Part shown: one piece after another, positions 19,856 through 29,514 of the stretch
Position numbering within the stretch: position 1 is the first letter of the stretch
Layout: every line of letters starts with the position of its first letter
Origin: UBA9926 sp038131595
Lineage (GTDB): Bacteria > Pseudomonadota > Gammaproteobacteria > Pseudomonadales > Azotimanducaceae
NCBI GenBank assembly: GCA_038131595.1
Contig: JAYPPR010000008.1
Span: 868,001 to 932,000 of the forward strand
Length of the DNA: 64,000 bases
Direction of reading: 5' to 3'
The notes under the pieces: model-generated
Database searches by the model: none
What the model was told of the DNA's origin: nothing
Seen by the model: the letters and a program-made list of their open reading frames with translations, nothing else
Position numbers and translations under genes: made by a program

Positions 19856-19931
19856 CGTTTATCTCCGATTAGGATCTTGGGGGACGCCAACACGCTGCTC
19901 CCTACCAATGAACGCTCACGCAGTTGGCGGA

Positions 19932-21041
19932 TCACAATTGGCGGGATCCCTCTTTGACTCCGGGCCTGACAATCACTCTCAGGTCCTGATCAAGTTGTGA
20001 TACCGACACGATCTCGTGTGCCGCGAGGTCGCCCATATTATCAATTTCCGGCGAATGAAGTAACGAGCGTCCGGGCCCCATAAGCTTAGGAGCCAAGTAC
20101 AAAATCAACTCATCCCAAAGGCCGGAGGCAATGACGCTCCCCGCCAACGTTGGACCACATTCAAAGAGTACTTCGCTAAGCTCCGCCTCCGCGCAATGTT
20201 CTAGCAAGGCATTAAGATCCACCCTGCCAGCCTCATCCGTCCTGAGCGCAATACCCCTCTCATCCGTCGTGCCTTTGGCAAGCACTCGCCTTGCTTCAGG
20301 GTTAGCCCAGAATTTCGCGCTCATCGGTACGCGCCCACTCGTATCCAACACAAAGACGGGTCTAGGACGGGTCACCCACGCCTCTGGTAAATGCGGCGCA
20401 ATGCTGGCATCTCTTACCGAAAGCGCTGGGTCATCAGCTAGGACCGTGCCTGCGCCGGTGATCAACACCGCGCTTCTGGCCCGCCACTTTTGAACATCTT
20501 GTCGTGCCGCTGGTCCTGTAATCCACTGGCTGTGACCGTTATTGAGTGCCGTGCGACCATCCAGCGTTGCGGCGAGTTTTATCCGCACGAACGGACGCCC
20601 TCGCTCGTGCAAGCTCACATGACCCGGATTGAGCGCTCGGGCAGCGTCGCTCGCTGCGTCGCGCACTACTTCCACGCCAGCGGCCTCTAGCATGTCGAAA
20701 CCATTGCCCTGATTGCGCGGATGTGGATCAGTCATCGCGGCAACCACGCGCTTGACCCCTGCTTCAATCAAGGCGTTGGCGCAGGCTGGGGTTCGGCCGT
20801 GAAAGCTACAAGGTTCGAGCGTCACATAAGCCGTGGCACCTTTTGCGTTTGCACCCGCTTCTTTTAGGGCGATTACCTCCGCGTGCGCTTCGCCTGCCTT
20901 TGCGTGATAGCCGCGACCAATCACGGCATCGTCCTTGACGAGCAGGCACCCGACGCGAGGATTGGGGTGCGTCGTGTAAAGCCCCTCTTTCGCGAGCTTT
21001 AGCGCTTCCGCTAAGAAAATCTGATCACGATCCTTTTGCAC
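19932..21041 (-). CDS. ribD: Bifunctional pyrimidine deaminase/reductase RibD
   Basis: RibD performs the second and third steps of riboflavin synthesis. The N-terminal zinc deaminase has HAE at 53-55 and PCSFHGRTPAC (Cys78, Cys87). The C-terminal reductase begins near VRIKLAATLDGRTA. A GTG at 21041 is chosen because it puts the deaminase helix (DQIFLAEALKLAKEG) at the expected distance and overlaps the nrdR end by 17 bp. A longer in-frame reading to 21140 would lie inside nrdR. The ribosome-binding site is weak, so this start is not certain. Confidence 0.93.
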   Translation of the reverse strand: MQKDRDQIFLAEALKLAKEGLYTTHPNPRVGCLLVKDDAVIGRGYHAKAGEAHAEVIALKEAGANAKGATAYVTLEPCSFHGRTPACANALIEAGVKRVVAAMTDPHPRNQGNGFDMLEAAGVEVVRDAASDAARALNPGHVSLHERGRPFVRIKLAATLDGRTALNNGHSQWITGPAARQDVQKWRARSAVLITGAGTVLADDPALSVRDASIAPHLPEAWVTRPRPVFVLDTSGRVPMSAKFWANPEARRVLAKGTTDERGIALRTDEAGRVDLNALLEHCAEAELSEVLFECGPTLAGSVIASGLWDELILYLAPKLMGPGRSLLHSPEIDNMGDLAAHEIVSVSQLDQDLRVIVRPGVKEGSRQL

Positions 21042-21519
21042 GACTACTCGCTTTCTTTTTTGGCCGCTTAACCTGGCCCATCGAATCAATTTCGCGTTTG
21101 AATTCCTCGAGATCTTGAAAACTTCGGTAAACCGAGGCAAAACGCACGTAAGCGACTTCGTCTAACTGCCTGAGCTCAGTCATGACGACCTCGCCTAAGT
21201 CTCGGGATTTAATCTCAGGCTCTCCGGTTGAGCGGAGCGCGCTTTTAATATGAGCCATCGCGTTTTCCAACTTTTCCGCGCTAACCGGCCTTTTTTCCAG
21301 CGCCCGCATGAGTCCCGAACGGAGTTTTTCTTCGTTAAACGGCTCTCTGACGCCATCGCGCTTAATGACCCTCGGCATAATGAGCTCTGCAGACTCAAAC
21401 GAGGTAAACCGCTCACCGCAAGCCAAACACTCCCGACGACGGCGAACCTGATGGCCCTCTGCAACCAAGCGCGAATCGTTGACCTTCGTCTCACTGTGGG
21501 AGCAAAAGGGGCAATGCAT
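21025..21519 (-). CDS. nrdR: Transcriptional repressor NrdR
   Basis: NrdR is an ATP/dATP-sensing repressor of ribonucleotide reductase genes. The zinc ribbon Cys3, Cys6, Cys31 and Cys34 (MHCPFC and ECLACG) is complete, followed by the ATP-cone (MPRVIKRDGVREPFNEEKL). Length is 164 residues with a basic C-terminal tail. It is the first gene of the riboflavin cluster and overlaps ribD, the standard arrangement. Confidence 0.95.
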   Translation of the reverse strand: MHCPFCSHSETKVNDSRLVAEGHQVRRRRECLACGERFTSFESAELIMPRVIKRDGVREPFNEEKLRSGLMRALEKRPVSAEKLENAMAHIKSALRSTGEPEIKSRDLGEVVMTELRQLDEVAYVRFASVYRSFQDLEEFKREIDSMGQVKRPKKKASSRAKGS

Positions 21520-21796
21520 CGTGCAATCTCCTCAATCTCACTCGATGGTGTCCTGGATATTGTCCCATAGATTACAAATAGCGCACACGGCGACGCGAAA
21601 GGCTAACCCATTGTCTGTGCCAGGGGAGCATTGCACGCCATGAAACGCACCACTCAATCAGCAATTCAGCCGAGCGGCCTCATGCGCATATCATCGGAGT
21701 CGCGTAAACTAACGCGTTCCAATGGTCAGCAGCTACCGGCCTTAGCGCGCCGCGAGGCTAGCCTGATCCATCGCAAGCCAAGGAGTAGGAGGTCAC

Positions 21797-23464
21797 GTGG
21801 CACAATACGTCTATACGATGTCTAGAGTTGGCAAGGTGGTTCCGCCGAATCGCGAAATTCTTAAGGACATCTCACTCTCTTTTTTCCCTGGTGCAAAAAT
21901 AGGCGTACTCGGCTTAAACGGCTCGGGAAAATCTAGCCTGCTGCGAATCATGGCAGGAATAGACAAAGAGCATCTGGGGGAAGCCAGACCACAGGCCGAA
22001 CTCAAGATCGGTTATCTCGCGCAAGAACCCGAACTCGATGAAAGCAAAGATGTGCGCGGTAACGTTGAAGATGGCGTCCGTGAAATCAAAGACATCATTG
22101 ATGAGTTTAATGCGATCAGTGACCGGTTCGCTGAGCCCCTCAGTGACGATGAGATGACGGAGCTGATGGACCGTCAGGGCGAACTGCAACTCAAGATTGA
22201 TGCCGTCGATGGATGGGACCTAGAACGCAAGATTGATGTCGCCGCAGACGCACTGCGGCTGCCAGCCTATGAGGCTGACGTCTCGACCCTATCGGGGGGT
22301 GAGCGCCGGCGGGTAGCGCTCTGCCGATTGTTACTCGCTAACCCTGACATGCTTCTGCTTGACGAACCAACCAACCATCTGGACGCCGAAAGCGTCGCCT
22401 GGCTCGAGCAATTTTTACAAGAGTTTCCAGGCACGGTGGTCGCCATCACCCACGATCGCTACTTTTTGGACAATGCTGCAGGCTGGATCCTCGAACTCGA
22501 CCGAGGACACGGCATTCCTTACGAGGGCAACTATTCCACTTGGCTGGAAGCGAAGGAGAAGCGCCTGCAAGTCGAGCAACGACAAGAGGCGGCTCGTCAG
22601 AAAGCGATTAAGGCGGAATTGGAATGGGTACGAACCCAGCCAAAGGCGCGCCAAGCTAAGAACCGAGCGCGTCTCGCGCGCTTTGATGAGTTGAATTCGC
22701 AAGAGTTCCAAACTCGAAACGAAACCCAAGAAATCTATATTCCGCCAGGCGCCCGACTTGGAGACAAAGTGCTTGAGGTCGACGGGGTATCCAAGGCATT
22801 CGACGATCGGTTGCTCATCTCTGAGCTTTCGTTTTCTGTGCCCAAGGGAGCCATCGTTGGCATCATAGGCGGTAATGGTGCAGGGAAGTCGACCCTGTTC
22901 CGCATGATTAGTGGTGAAGAAACCCCTGATACCGGTACCGTAGACGTGGGAGAAACCGTTCATCTTGGTTACGTCGATCAGAGCAGGGACAGCCTGTCGG
23001 ACGAAAAAACGGTTTGGGAAGAAATCTCGGAAGGCAACGAGATCATTCAAATTGGCAAATACGAGACCCCCTCTCGCGCTTACGTCGGCCGATTTAATTT
23101 CAAGGGTTCTGATCAACAGAAATTGGTACGCGATCTTTCCGGAGGGGAACGTAACCGTGTTCACCTGGCCAAGTTGCTCAAGACTGGCGCTAATTTTCTA
23201 CTTCTGGATGAACCCACCAACGACTTAGATGTTGAGACCTTGAGAGCGCTCGAGTCGGCCATCGAAACCTTCCCAGGATCGATGATGATCATCTCTCACG
23301 ACCGGTGGTTCCTTGACCGAATTGTGACCCACATCCTAGCCTTTGAGGGCGATAGTAGGACCGTCTTCTTCGAGGGCAACTATTCTGAGTATGAAGCGGA
23401 TCGAAAGAAGCGAATGGGTGGCGAGGCGACGCCGACCCGAGTGCGATACAAGCGCCTGGCATAA
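21797..23464 (+). CDS. ettA: Energy-dependent translational throttle protein EttA
   Basis: EttA is a soluble ABC-F ATPase that binds the ribosomal E site and gates the first elongation step by ATP/ADP ratio; 555 residues. It has two nucleotide-binding domains: Walker A GLNGSGKSS at 39-47 and GGNGAGKST near 358, with signature loops LSGGERRRV and LSGGERNRVH. The linker between them is rich in charged residues. The start is GTG at 21797, with AGGAGG 5-10 nt upstream. MAQYVYTMSRVGKVVPP is a typical EttA N-terminus. The gene is convergent with radA. Confidence 0.95.
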   Translation: MAQYVYTMSRVGKVVPPNREILKDISLSFFPGAKIGVLGLNGSGKSSLLRIMAGIDKEHLGEARPQAELKIGYLAQEPELDESKDVRGNVEDGVREIKDIIDEFNAISDRFAEPLSDDEMTELMDRQGELQLKIDAVDGWDLERKIDVAADALRLPAYEADVSTLSGGERRRVALCRLLLANPDMLLLDEPTNHLDAESVAWLEQFLQEFPGTVVAITHDRYFLDNAAGWILELDRGHGIPYEGNYSTWLEAKEKRLQVEQRQEAARQKAIKAELEWVRTQPKARQAKNRARLARFDELNSQEFQTRNETQEIYIPPGARLGDKVLEVDGVSKAFDDRLLISELSFSVPKGAIVGIIGGNGAGKSTLFRMISGEETPDTGTVDVGETVHLGYVDQSRDSLSDEKTVWEEISEGNEIIQIGKYETPSRAYVGRFNFKGSDQQKLVRDLSGGERNRVHLAKLLKTGANFLLLDEPTNDLDVETLRALESAIETFPGSMMIISHDRWFLDRIVTHILAFEGDSRTVFFEGNYSEYEADRKKRMGGEATPTRVRYKRLA

Positions 23465-23538
23465 TATTCAAGAGCGTTCGCTCAAGCGACGCCCTAATGA
23501 ATGGGCTAAAACGGTGTCGGTTGCATAGGCTAACGCCT

Positions 23539-24909
23539 TTACATCCAATCCTGGATCAGCTTCATGGCATCACTCAAATGCTGAACCGGGTGCACGCTCA
23601 TATCGCCAATTTGCTCTTTGGGTAAATTGGCCTTCGGCACTAGCGCACGCTTAAACCCATGCTTCACCGCCTCTCGCAACCGCTCGGGGCCATAAGAGAC
23701 AGGCCTCACCTCTCCTGACAGACCAATTTCACCGAAGCAGATGAGGTCTGAGGGAAGCGTCCTGTTTCTGGCACTAGAAATAACGGCAAGCAATACTGCC
23801 AGGTCAGAACTGGTTTCCTCGACTCGCACGCCACCCACGGCGTTGAGATAAACGTCCTGATCCCCAAGTTGCAAACCGCCATGGCGATGGAGTACTGCAA
23901 GTAGCATCGCCAGTCGCTGACTTTCAAACCCAACCGCGATCCGTCTAGGATTGGATTGCATGGATTCATCTACGAGCGCTTGAGCCTCCACTAACAGCGG
24001 GCGGGTTCCCTCCCAAATCGCCATGACCTGACTACCGGGCGCACTCGCTTCTCCGCGGCTCAAAAAAATCGCTGAGGGGTTTTCAACATCGAGCATGCCG
24101 GTTTCCATCATCGCAAAGATACCCAGCTCGTTCACGGCACCAAACCGATTCTTGACTGAACGCAGCATCCGAAATCGACCGTGATCTTCCCCGCCGAGCA
24201 TCAAAAAGGTGTCAATCATGTGCTCAAGCACTCGCGGTCCCGCGATATTGCCTTCCTTGGTAACGTGACCCACAAGAATCAAAACCGTTCCTAATTGCTT
24301 TGCACGCTGGACCAGGCGCGCTGCTACTTCCCGCACTTGGGAGACGCTCCCTGGCAATGTCTCAAGCGATTCGCTGTGCATGACCTGGATCGAGTCGACA
24401 ACGAGAACGTCGGGCTTATAGTCATCCCAATATTCAAATACCGCCTCGAGCGAGGTCTGGGCCGCCACCGATACCGCGTCAACCGGCAATTTGAGACGTT
24501 TGGCGCGGAGCGCGACCTGCGCCAGACTCTCCTCGCCCGTGATGTATAGGCAGCGCTTTCGCTCGGCGAGACCGCTTACCACCTGCAGCAGCAGCGTACT
24601 CTTCCCAGCGCCGGGCGCCCCACCCATCAAAATCGCCGAACCCGGAACAAGTCCTCCACCCAATACTCGGTTCAGTTCACCGGATTCAGTTCGCCAGCGT
24701 TCATTGTCCATGGTTGGGACAGACCCTAAGGTCTGAAGCGGTGCCAATTGGCCACTGTAACCACCTCGTTGAGTGACGGCGCTTGCGCCTGCGGCCACGC
24801 TGAGCTGGCTTAAGGTGTTCCACTCACCACAAGACTGACACTGACCTTGCCACTTGGCATGATCTGCGCCGCAGTCGCCACACACATAAACGGTCTTTTG
24901 CTTTTTCAT
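23539..24909 (-). CDS. radA: DNA repair protein RadA
   Basis: RadA is a RecA-related, DnaB-like branch-migration helicase acting in recombination. The zinc finger is Cys10, Cys13, Cys24, Cys27 (CGDCG and CQSCG). Walker A is GAPGAGKST near residue 100, and the RadA-specific KNRFG motif is present. The C-terminus is Lon-protease-like (RVEETSSDLAVLLAV). The ATG at 24909 is chosen over an earlier in-frame start, because it forms a 4-bp ATGA overlap with alr and begins just before the zinc finger. Confidence 0.95.
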   Translation of the reverse strand: MKKQKTVYVCGDCGADHAKWQGQCQSCGEWNTLSQLSVAAGASAVTQRGGYSGQLAPLQTLGSVPTMDNERWRTESGELNRVLGGGLVPGSAILMGGAPGAGKSTLLLQVVSGLAERKRCLYITGEESLAQVALRAKRLKLPVDAVSVAAQTSLEAVFEYWDDYKPDVLVVDSIQVMHSESLETLPGSVSQVREVAARLVQRAKQLGTVLILVGHVTKEGNIAGPRVLEHMIDTFLMLGGEDHGRFRMLRSVKNRFGAVNELGIFAMMETGMLDVENPSAIFLSRGEASAPGSQVMAIWEGTRPLLVEAQALVDESMQSNPRRIAVGFESQRLAMLLAVLHRHGGLQLGDQDVYLNAVGGVRVEETSSDLAVLLAVISSARNRTLPSDLICFGEIGLSGEVRPVSYGPERLREAVKHGFKRALVPKANLPKEQIGDMSVHPVQHLSDAMKLIQDWM

Positions 24910-25967
24910 TGCGCGGTCTGCCCCGTATAGACGCGATCGACCCGACGGCCGATACCACACACAAGGGTGTAGGCAATGGTATTGCACCGGTCACCAATAT
25001 CCTCAACCGGCACAGACGCCCCCCACAGTTCAGCCCAGTCTCCAACCTCAACATTCACCTCATCAGGTAGTGCGACCGTCATCATGTCCATGCTGATTCG
25101 GCCTGCAATGTGTGCGAGGTGACCGTTGATAGCCACTGGCGTCCCTGAAGGGGCCTCACGGGGATAGCCATCAGCATACCCTGCGGCAATCACGGCTAAC
25201 TTCGTCGGCCGATCGGCCACCCAGGTGCTGCCATACCCCACAGTCTCTCCCGCGCTCACGGCGCGAACAGCAATCACAGGTGCATTGAATGTCATCACTG
25301 GCAAAAGCGGCGCATCTCGATCAAGAAATGGATTGATGCCATACAACATAATCCCAGGGCGTACCCAGTCCAAATCTGTACCATGCCCCCCTAGAATCGC
25401 TGCAGACCCTGACATGCCTCCCGGTAAGCCATAGCGGGACCTCAGCGCATCAAACCGACGTCGTTGATCCTGATTTTTCTGGTGATATGGCGCATCAGCA
25501 TCCGAAAAGTGACTGAATAGTCCAAGCTGCCTCGAGGGCGGAACGATCTCCATGAATGGCTCGAGCTGATGAGCAAGCAGCCCAAGCCGGTTCATGCCCG
25601 TCTCGACTTTAAACCAGCAGGCCAACCCGACCTTTCTGAGCAAGTGCAACTGCGCCGGGTCGTGAATCACAACAGCGAGGTCGTAGTCCGATGCCAGTCG
25701 CGCGCCTTCCTCAGTAATCACCCCTTCAAGCAGGGTGATCGGGTGGTTGAAACCGGCTTCACGAAGCTCAATCGCCTCTTTAACCCTCGCAACGGCGAAC
25801 GCATCAGCATGACGAAGCGCATTCGCAACGGGCAGTGCACCATGGCCATAAGCATCCGCTTTAACGACCGCCATGACGTTGCTTTGAGGTGCAGCTTGCG
25901 CCGCCTGATTGAAATTGTGCGCTAGATGATCGAGATCGATCACTACTTTCGCGTCGAATCCACTCAC
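24906..25967 (-). CDS. alr: Alanine racemase Alr
   Basis: Alr is a PLP enzyme producing D-alanine for peptidoglycan; 353 residues. The PLP Lys is residue 36 in VVKADAYGHG and the second catalytic base Tyr is at 245 in VGYGSTW. RPGIMLYG near 203-210 is also conserved. It overlaps dnaB upstream and radA downstream by 4 bp each, so the dnaB-alr-radA block is translationally coupled. Confidence 0.95.
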   Translation of the reverse strand: MSGFDAKVVIDLDHLAHNFNQAAQAAPQSNVMAVVKADAYGHGALPVANALRHADAFAVARVKEAIELREAGFNHPITLLEGVITEEGARLASDYDLAVVIHDPAQLHLLRKVGLACWFKVETGMNRLGLLAHQLEPFMEIVPPSRQLGLFSHFSDADAPYHQKNQDQRRRFDALRSRYGLPGGMSGSAAILGGHGTDLDWVRPGIMLYGINPFLDRDAPLLPVMTFNAPVIAVRAVSAGETVGYGSTWVADRPTKLAVIAAGYADGYPREAPSGTPVAINGHLAHIAGRISMDMMTVALPDEVNVEVGDWAELWGASVPVEDIGDRCNTIAYTLVCGIGRRVDRVYTGQTAQ

Positions 25968-27334
25968 TCGTAAAAGTCTTCGTAATCTCGAGCCAAGTCT
26001 TCAAACTTGGTGAATCGTCCAACAAAGGCCAACTTTTTACGCCCGATCGGCCCATTTCTCTGCTTGAGGATGATGATTTCGGCAATGCCTTTATCCGGCG
26101 TGTCCTCGTGGTAGACCTCGTCCCGGTAGACAGCCATGATCACATCAGCATCCTGTTCGATGGCGCCAGACTCACGGAGGTCAGACATGACGGGTCGCTT
26201 GTCCGTTCGCTGCTCAAGACTACGATTCAACTGGCTGCCCGCGATAACTGGGCAATCAAACTCTTTGGCAATGGATTTCAGTGACCGTGAGATCTCAGAA
26301 ATTTCGACCGCTCGGTTCTCCGACATGCCAGAGACCTGCATCAACTGCAGGTAATCCACCACAATCAACCCAAGAGGGCCGTGCTCTCTCACAATTCGGC
26401 GACTTCGCGCGCGCATCTCGGTTGGCGTCAACCCCGGCGTATCGTCAATAAAAAGCGGTTTATCGTTTAAGAGTGTGACAGCGGAGGTGAGCCTCGGCCA
26501 ATCATCGTCGCCCAACTGGCCCGTACGGATTTTGCCCTGATCAATTCGCCCCAATGACGACAACATACGCATGATCAGCGAGTGAGAAGGCATCTCTAAA
26601 CTAAACACTAACACTGGCTTGCCACCCGATATCACGGCGCTTTCAGCGATATTCATCATGAAGGCGGTTTTACCCATGGAGGGACGACCTGCAATGATGA
26701 CGAGGTCTGAGGGTTGCAATCCGTTGGTGATGTCATCGAGGTCCTGAAACCCCGTGCTAAGGCCCGTTAGCGCCCCTTTCGTCAGGTAGAGCTCATCGAT
26801 TTTCTCAATCGCCTGCGCCAACAGCGGTCGAACGGATTCGGGCCCGCCCCGACTGGGCCGCTCGTCACCGATGCGGAAGACTCGGCTTTCCGCCTCATCG
26901 ATCAGCTCAGCGCTGGAACGGCCAAGGGGGTTAAATCCGCTTTCAGCGATCTCGTGCGCAACAGTGATTAACTTTCTGACGGTACTGCGTTCTTGAACAA
27001 TCTCGGCGTACGCGGTGACATTGGATGCCGAAGGCGTGCTTTCCGCCAAATCACTCAGATAGGGTAAGCCACCAATGGCCTCTAACTCGCCATGGGACTC
27101 AAGCGACTCAGCAAGGGTCACAATGTCGAGGGGTTTATTGTCTGCCGCGAGCCACTCCATCGCCCGAAAGATGGTTCGGTGCTCGCCGCGGTAGAAGTCG
27201 TCGGGCGTGACCAGTGACGCGATGGCATCCCAGGCCCCAGTATCGAGCATGAGCCCACCCAGCACTGCTCTCTCGGCCTCGAGTGAGTGCGGGGGGACTT
27301 TGAGTGATTGATGATCGTCGACGTCGGAGGCCAA
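25964..27334 (-). CDS. dnaB: Replicative DNA helicase DnaB
   Basis: DnaB is the hexameric fork helicase; 456 residues, a normal length with no intein. The N-terminal domain begins PHSLEAERAVLGGLM. Walker A GRPSMGKTA is at 216-224, followed by FSLEMPSHSLIMRMLSSL and VDYLQLM. SDLRESGAIEQDADVI is the conserved RecA-core end. It sits downstream of rplI in the usual order. Confidence 0.97.
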   Translation of the reverse strand: MASDVDDHQSLKVPPHSLEAERAVLGGLMLDTGAWDAIASLVTPDDFYRGEHRTIFRAMEWLAADNKPLDIVTLAESLESHGELEAIGGLPYLSDLAESTPSASNVTAYAEIVQERSTVRKLITVAHEIAESGFNPLGRSSAELIDEAESRVFRIGDERPSRGGPESVRPLLAQAIEKIDELYLTKGALTGLSTGFQDLDDITNGLQPSDLVIIAGRPSMGKTAFMMNIAESAVISGGKPVLVFSLEMPSHSLIMRMLSSLGRIDQGKIRTGQLGDDDWPRLTSAVTLLNDKPLFIDDTPGLTPTEMRARSRRIVREHGPLGLIVVDYLQLMQVSGMSENRAVEISEISRSLKSIAKEFDCPVIAGSQLNRSLEQRTDKRPVMSDLRESGAIEQDADVIMAVYRDEVYHEDTPDKGIAEIIILKQRNGPIGRKKLAFVGRFTKFEDLARDYEDFYE

Positions 27335-27378
27335 GGGTCTGCTCGTTGCTAGGGGGACCTTAGCCTAATGCAATCCAC

Positions 27379-27840
27379 TTAGGATTCAAGTGCTTCCTCG
27401 GGCACGACAATCACTTTCAGTGACGTCTCGACTTCCGGGTGCAAGCCCACTTCGATGGCGTATTCACCGACTTCTCTAACCGGTCCGTCAGGGAGACGGA
27501 TTTCGCTACGATCGAGTTCCACCCCTGCGTCTGCTGCCGCTTGCGCAATATCTCGTGCGCCCACTGAGCCGAACAGTTTTCCTTCCTCTCCAGCATTCGC
27601 AGAGATCGTGAGTTCGAGTGCTGCAACGGCCGTCGCCCGAGCCTCTGCAGCCGACAGAATTTGGGCCGCTTCTTTTTCAAGCTCGGCTCTTCTCGACTCG
27701 AAAGCCTCAATGTTGTCAGCGGTTGCAGCCACTGCCTTCGCTTGAGGAATCAAGTAATTCCGCCCGTAGCCTGCCTTGACGGTCACCCGGTCACCGAGTG
27801 CTCCAAGGTTGGCGATTTTTTCCAACAAAATGACTTCCAT
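27379..27840 (-). CDS. rplI: 50S ribosomal protein L9
   Basis: L9 has 153 residues and two domains. The N-terminal rRNA-binding block MEVILLEKIANLGALGDRV is at 1-19 and GYGRNYLIPQAKA follows. The long connecting helix and C-terminal domain (LFGSVGARDIAQA) are intact. It is the penultimate part of the rpsF-rpsR-membrane protein-rplI-dnaB arrangement. Confidence 0.96.
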   Translation of the reverse strand: MEVILLEKIANLGALGDRVTVKAGYGRNYLIPQAKAVAATADNIEAFESRRAELEKEAAQILSAAEARATAVAALELTISANAGEEGKLFGSVGARDIAQAAADAGVELDRSEIRLPDGPVREVGEYAIEVGLHPEVETSLKVIVVPEEALES

Positions 27841-27851
27841 AATGCTTCCTC

Positions 27852-28691
27852 TCAGACGTTTGTCTTTCGTCTCAAATCTAAAAAACTATCGGCGATCATT
27901 ACCAAGGCCAAGATCGCCATTGCCATCTGCGCGAACAACACAATGCTTGCGTAGAACGCCACGTACCAGTGCCGCGATACCCCTCGCTGTTTTAACAGCG
28001 CGTGGGTGAGGCACGCCCCACCAACCACAAGCGGCAAACTAACCACTGCCGCCCAAGCACTGAGGTCTGGCATCCCCGCCAACCCGACCGTGGCTAGCCC
28101 TAGGCCAATCGCCACTGGACGCGCGACCTTTACGCGCTGGATCTCATCACCAAACCCACCACGGTGATAAATCTCGCTTTGCCACCATCTGGCTAGCATC
28201 AGCGTTGCAATGGTCAGTACTCCCTGACCTAAGGCAAGGAATGCCAGGGCCACACCCCGCGCTCCTGCCTCATCTGGAGCGGTAGCTGCCACTTCGGGCA
28301 CCGACTCCAACATTCCTAGATACAAGCTGATAAACCCATCAAGTATCGGGCTCGACAACCAGCCAAACAGCACGGCCTGGATGATCGCCAGTATCATTGC
28401 CCCGTATAGCACCAGCTCCCACGAGCCTGCCGCTCTGAGTAACGAGGCGGAAGCGACCACCGCCACAAAGGCAAGTAAGCCACTAATATCTTGAGCAACC
28501 GCGTATCCCACCAGCAAAGGCAGCGATGCCCACATCGCAACAAAGAGACCCTCTCTTGGGCCTTTGGCTAGCACGACGAGCGCAGCCACTGCGCCGCCGA
28601 TCCAACTAACAAACGGTAGGCTCGCCAGAATCGCCGCTGCGATGATCGCTTGGTGTCGACCTCGCAACGCGTACTCTGCGAGCCATCTCAT
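27852..28691 (-). CDS. Integral membrane protein between rpsR and rplI (DUF2232-like)
   Basis: This is a 279-residue, strongly hydrophobic protein with about eight membrane segments. No catalytic motif is seen. In Pseudomonas and relatives a membrane protein of unknown function occupies the same place between rpsR and rplI (PA4933 type), and I assign it by position and hydrophobic profile. It begins MRWLAEYALRGRHQAIIAAA. It lies 14 bp from rpsR and 11 bp from rplI, so is cotranscribed with ribosomal proteins. The DUF number is my best recollection rather than a search result. Confidence 0.7.
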   Translation of the reverse strand: MRWLAEYALRGRHQAIIAAAILASLPFVSWIGGAVAALVVLAKGPREGLFVAMWASLPLLVGYAVAQDISGLLAFVAVVASASLLRAAGSWELVLYGAMILAIIQAVLFGWLSSPILDGFISLYLGMLESVPEVAATAPDEAGARGVALAFLALGQGVLTIATLMLARWWQSEIYHRGGFGDEIQRVKVARPVAIGLGLATVGLAGMPDLSAWAAVVSLPLVVGGACLTHALLKQRGVSRHWYVAFYASIVLFAQMAMAILALVMIADSFLDLRRKTNV

Positions 28692-28705
28692 GCCTAATCG
28701 AGCCG

Positions 28706-28933
28706 TTATTTATGGCCGTCGGTGTAAGGCAGTAGCGCTAAATAACGCGCACGCTTAATCGCCTTGGACAGCTGTCTTTGGTATTTCGCTTTAGTCCCAG
28801 TGATACGGCTGGGAACAATCTTCCCGGTCTCCGTGATATAAGCCTTCAGCAACTCCACGTCCTTGTAGTCCACTTCGGTAATGCCTTCGGCAGTGAAACG
28901 GCAGTACTTTCTTCTTCTGAAAAATCGTGACAT
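28706..28933 (-). CDS. rpsR: 30S ribosomal protein S18
   Basis: S18 is 75 residues long. MSRFFRRRKYCRFTAEGI at the start and YKDVELLKAYITETGKI and SRITGTKAKYQRQLSKAI are family blocks. It follows rpsF by 3 bp. Confidence 0.97.
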   Translation of the reverse strand: MSRFFRRRKYCRFTAEGITEVDYKDVELLKAYITETGKIVPSRITGTKAKYQRQLSKAIKRARYLALLPYTDGHK

Positions 28934-28936
28934 TGC

Positions 28937-29404
28937 TTAAGCCTCCTTTGCTTCAGACGTTGCGGTGGCTGGCGCTTCATCACTTCCACCAGCCGCTTCA
29001 GCACTTGGCTTAGCTTCCGTTTCCTGCTGCGCTGCTTGCCTGGCTGCTCGGGCTTCGTCGCGTTCTTTTCGCTCGCGGCTCTCGTTCTCGAGCTTCATGA
29101 TTGGCGACACTTCAGTATCTGCCTGCTTTCGCCCCATCACCATGTTTCGAATGACCGCATCGTTGAAACGAAAAGATTCGGTGAGTTCATCAAGTGTCTC
29201 TAAGCTGCACTCAATGTTCAGCATCGCGTAGTGCGCTTTGAAGATTTTATTGATGGGATAAGCCAGTTGACGGCGACCCCAGTCCTCCGACCGGTGGACA
29301 CTGCCGCCGCCTTGAGTAATCAAATTAGAATAGCGCTCGATCATCCCTGGGACTTGTTCACTTTGTCCAGGGTGCACGAGGAAGACGACCTCATAATGCC
29401 GCAT
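28937..29404 (-). CDS. rpsF: 30S ribosomal protein S6
   Basis: S6 binds S18 in the small-subunit platform. The fold region (MRHYEVVFLVHPGQSEQVPG, then RRQLAYPINKIFKAHYAMLN) covers about residues 1-95. The C-terminal tail is extended, charged and Ala/Glu-rich (about residues 105-155), longer than in E. coli S6. AAGGAG lies 6-8 nt before the ATG. A candidate promoter is upstream at 29478-29506. Confidence 0.96.
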   Translation of the reverse strand: MRHYEVVFLVHPGQSEQVPGMIERYSNLITQGGGSVHRSEDWGRRQLAYPINKIFKAHYAMLNIECSLETLDELTESFRFNDAVIRNMVMGRKQADTEVSPIMKLENESRERKERDEARAARQAAQQETEAKPSAEAAGGSDEAPATATSEAKEA

Positions 29405-29477
29405 AGCGTGCTCCTTTCGGGTAATTGCCGCCTGCTCATGCAGTACAGCAAGGAGTTAATGAAATTTAGGGACGCGA

Positions 29478-29506
29478 AGTCTAATCAATCGAGTAGGTAG
29501 TTGCAA
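29478..29506 (-). promoter_or_regulatory. Candidate sigma-70 promoter of the rpsF operon
   Basis: On the minus strand TTGCAA (29506-29501) and TAGACT (29483-29478) are separated by 17 bp, upstream of rpsF. The spacing is ideal and the hexamers are fair. Confidence 0.4.
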
Positions 29507-29514
29507 TCCGGCCA

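Noticed and set aside
23471..23482. Short inverted repeat GAGCGTTCGCTC between ettA and radA as a terminator.
   Set aside because: Only five pairs with a two-base loop and no T-run.
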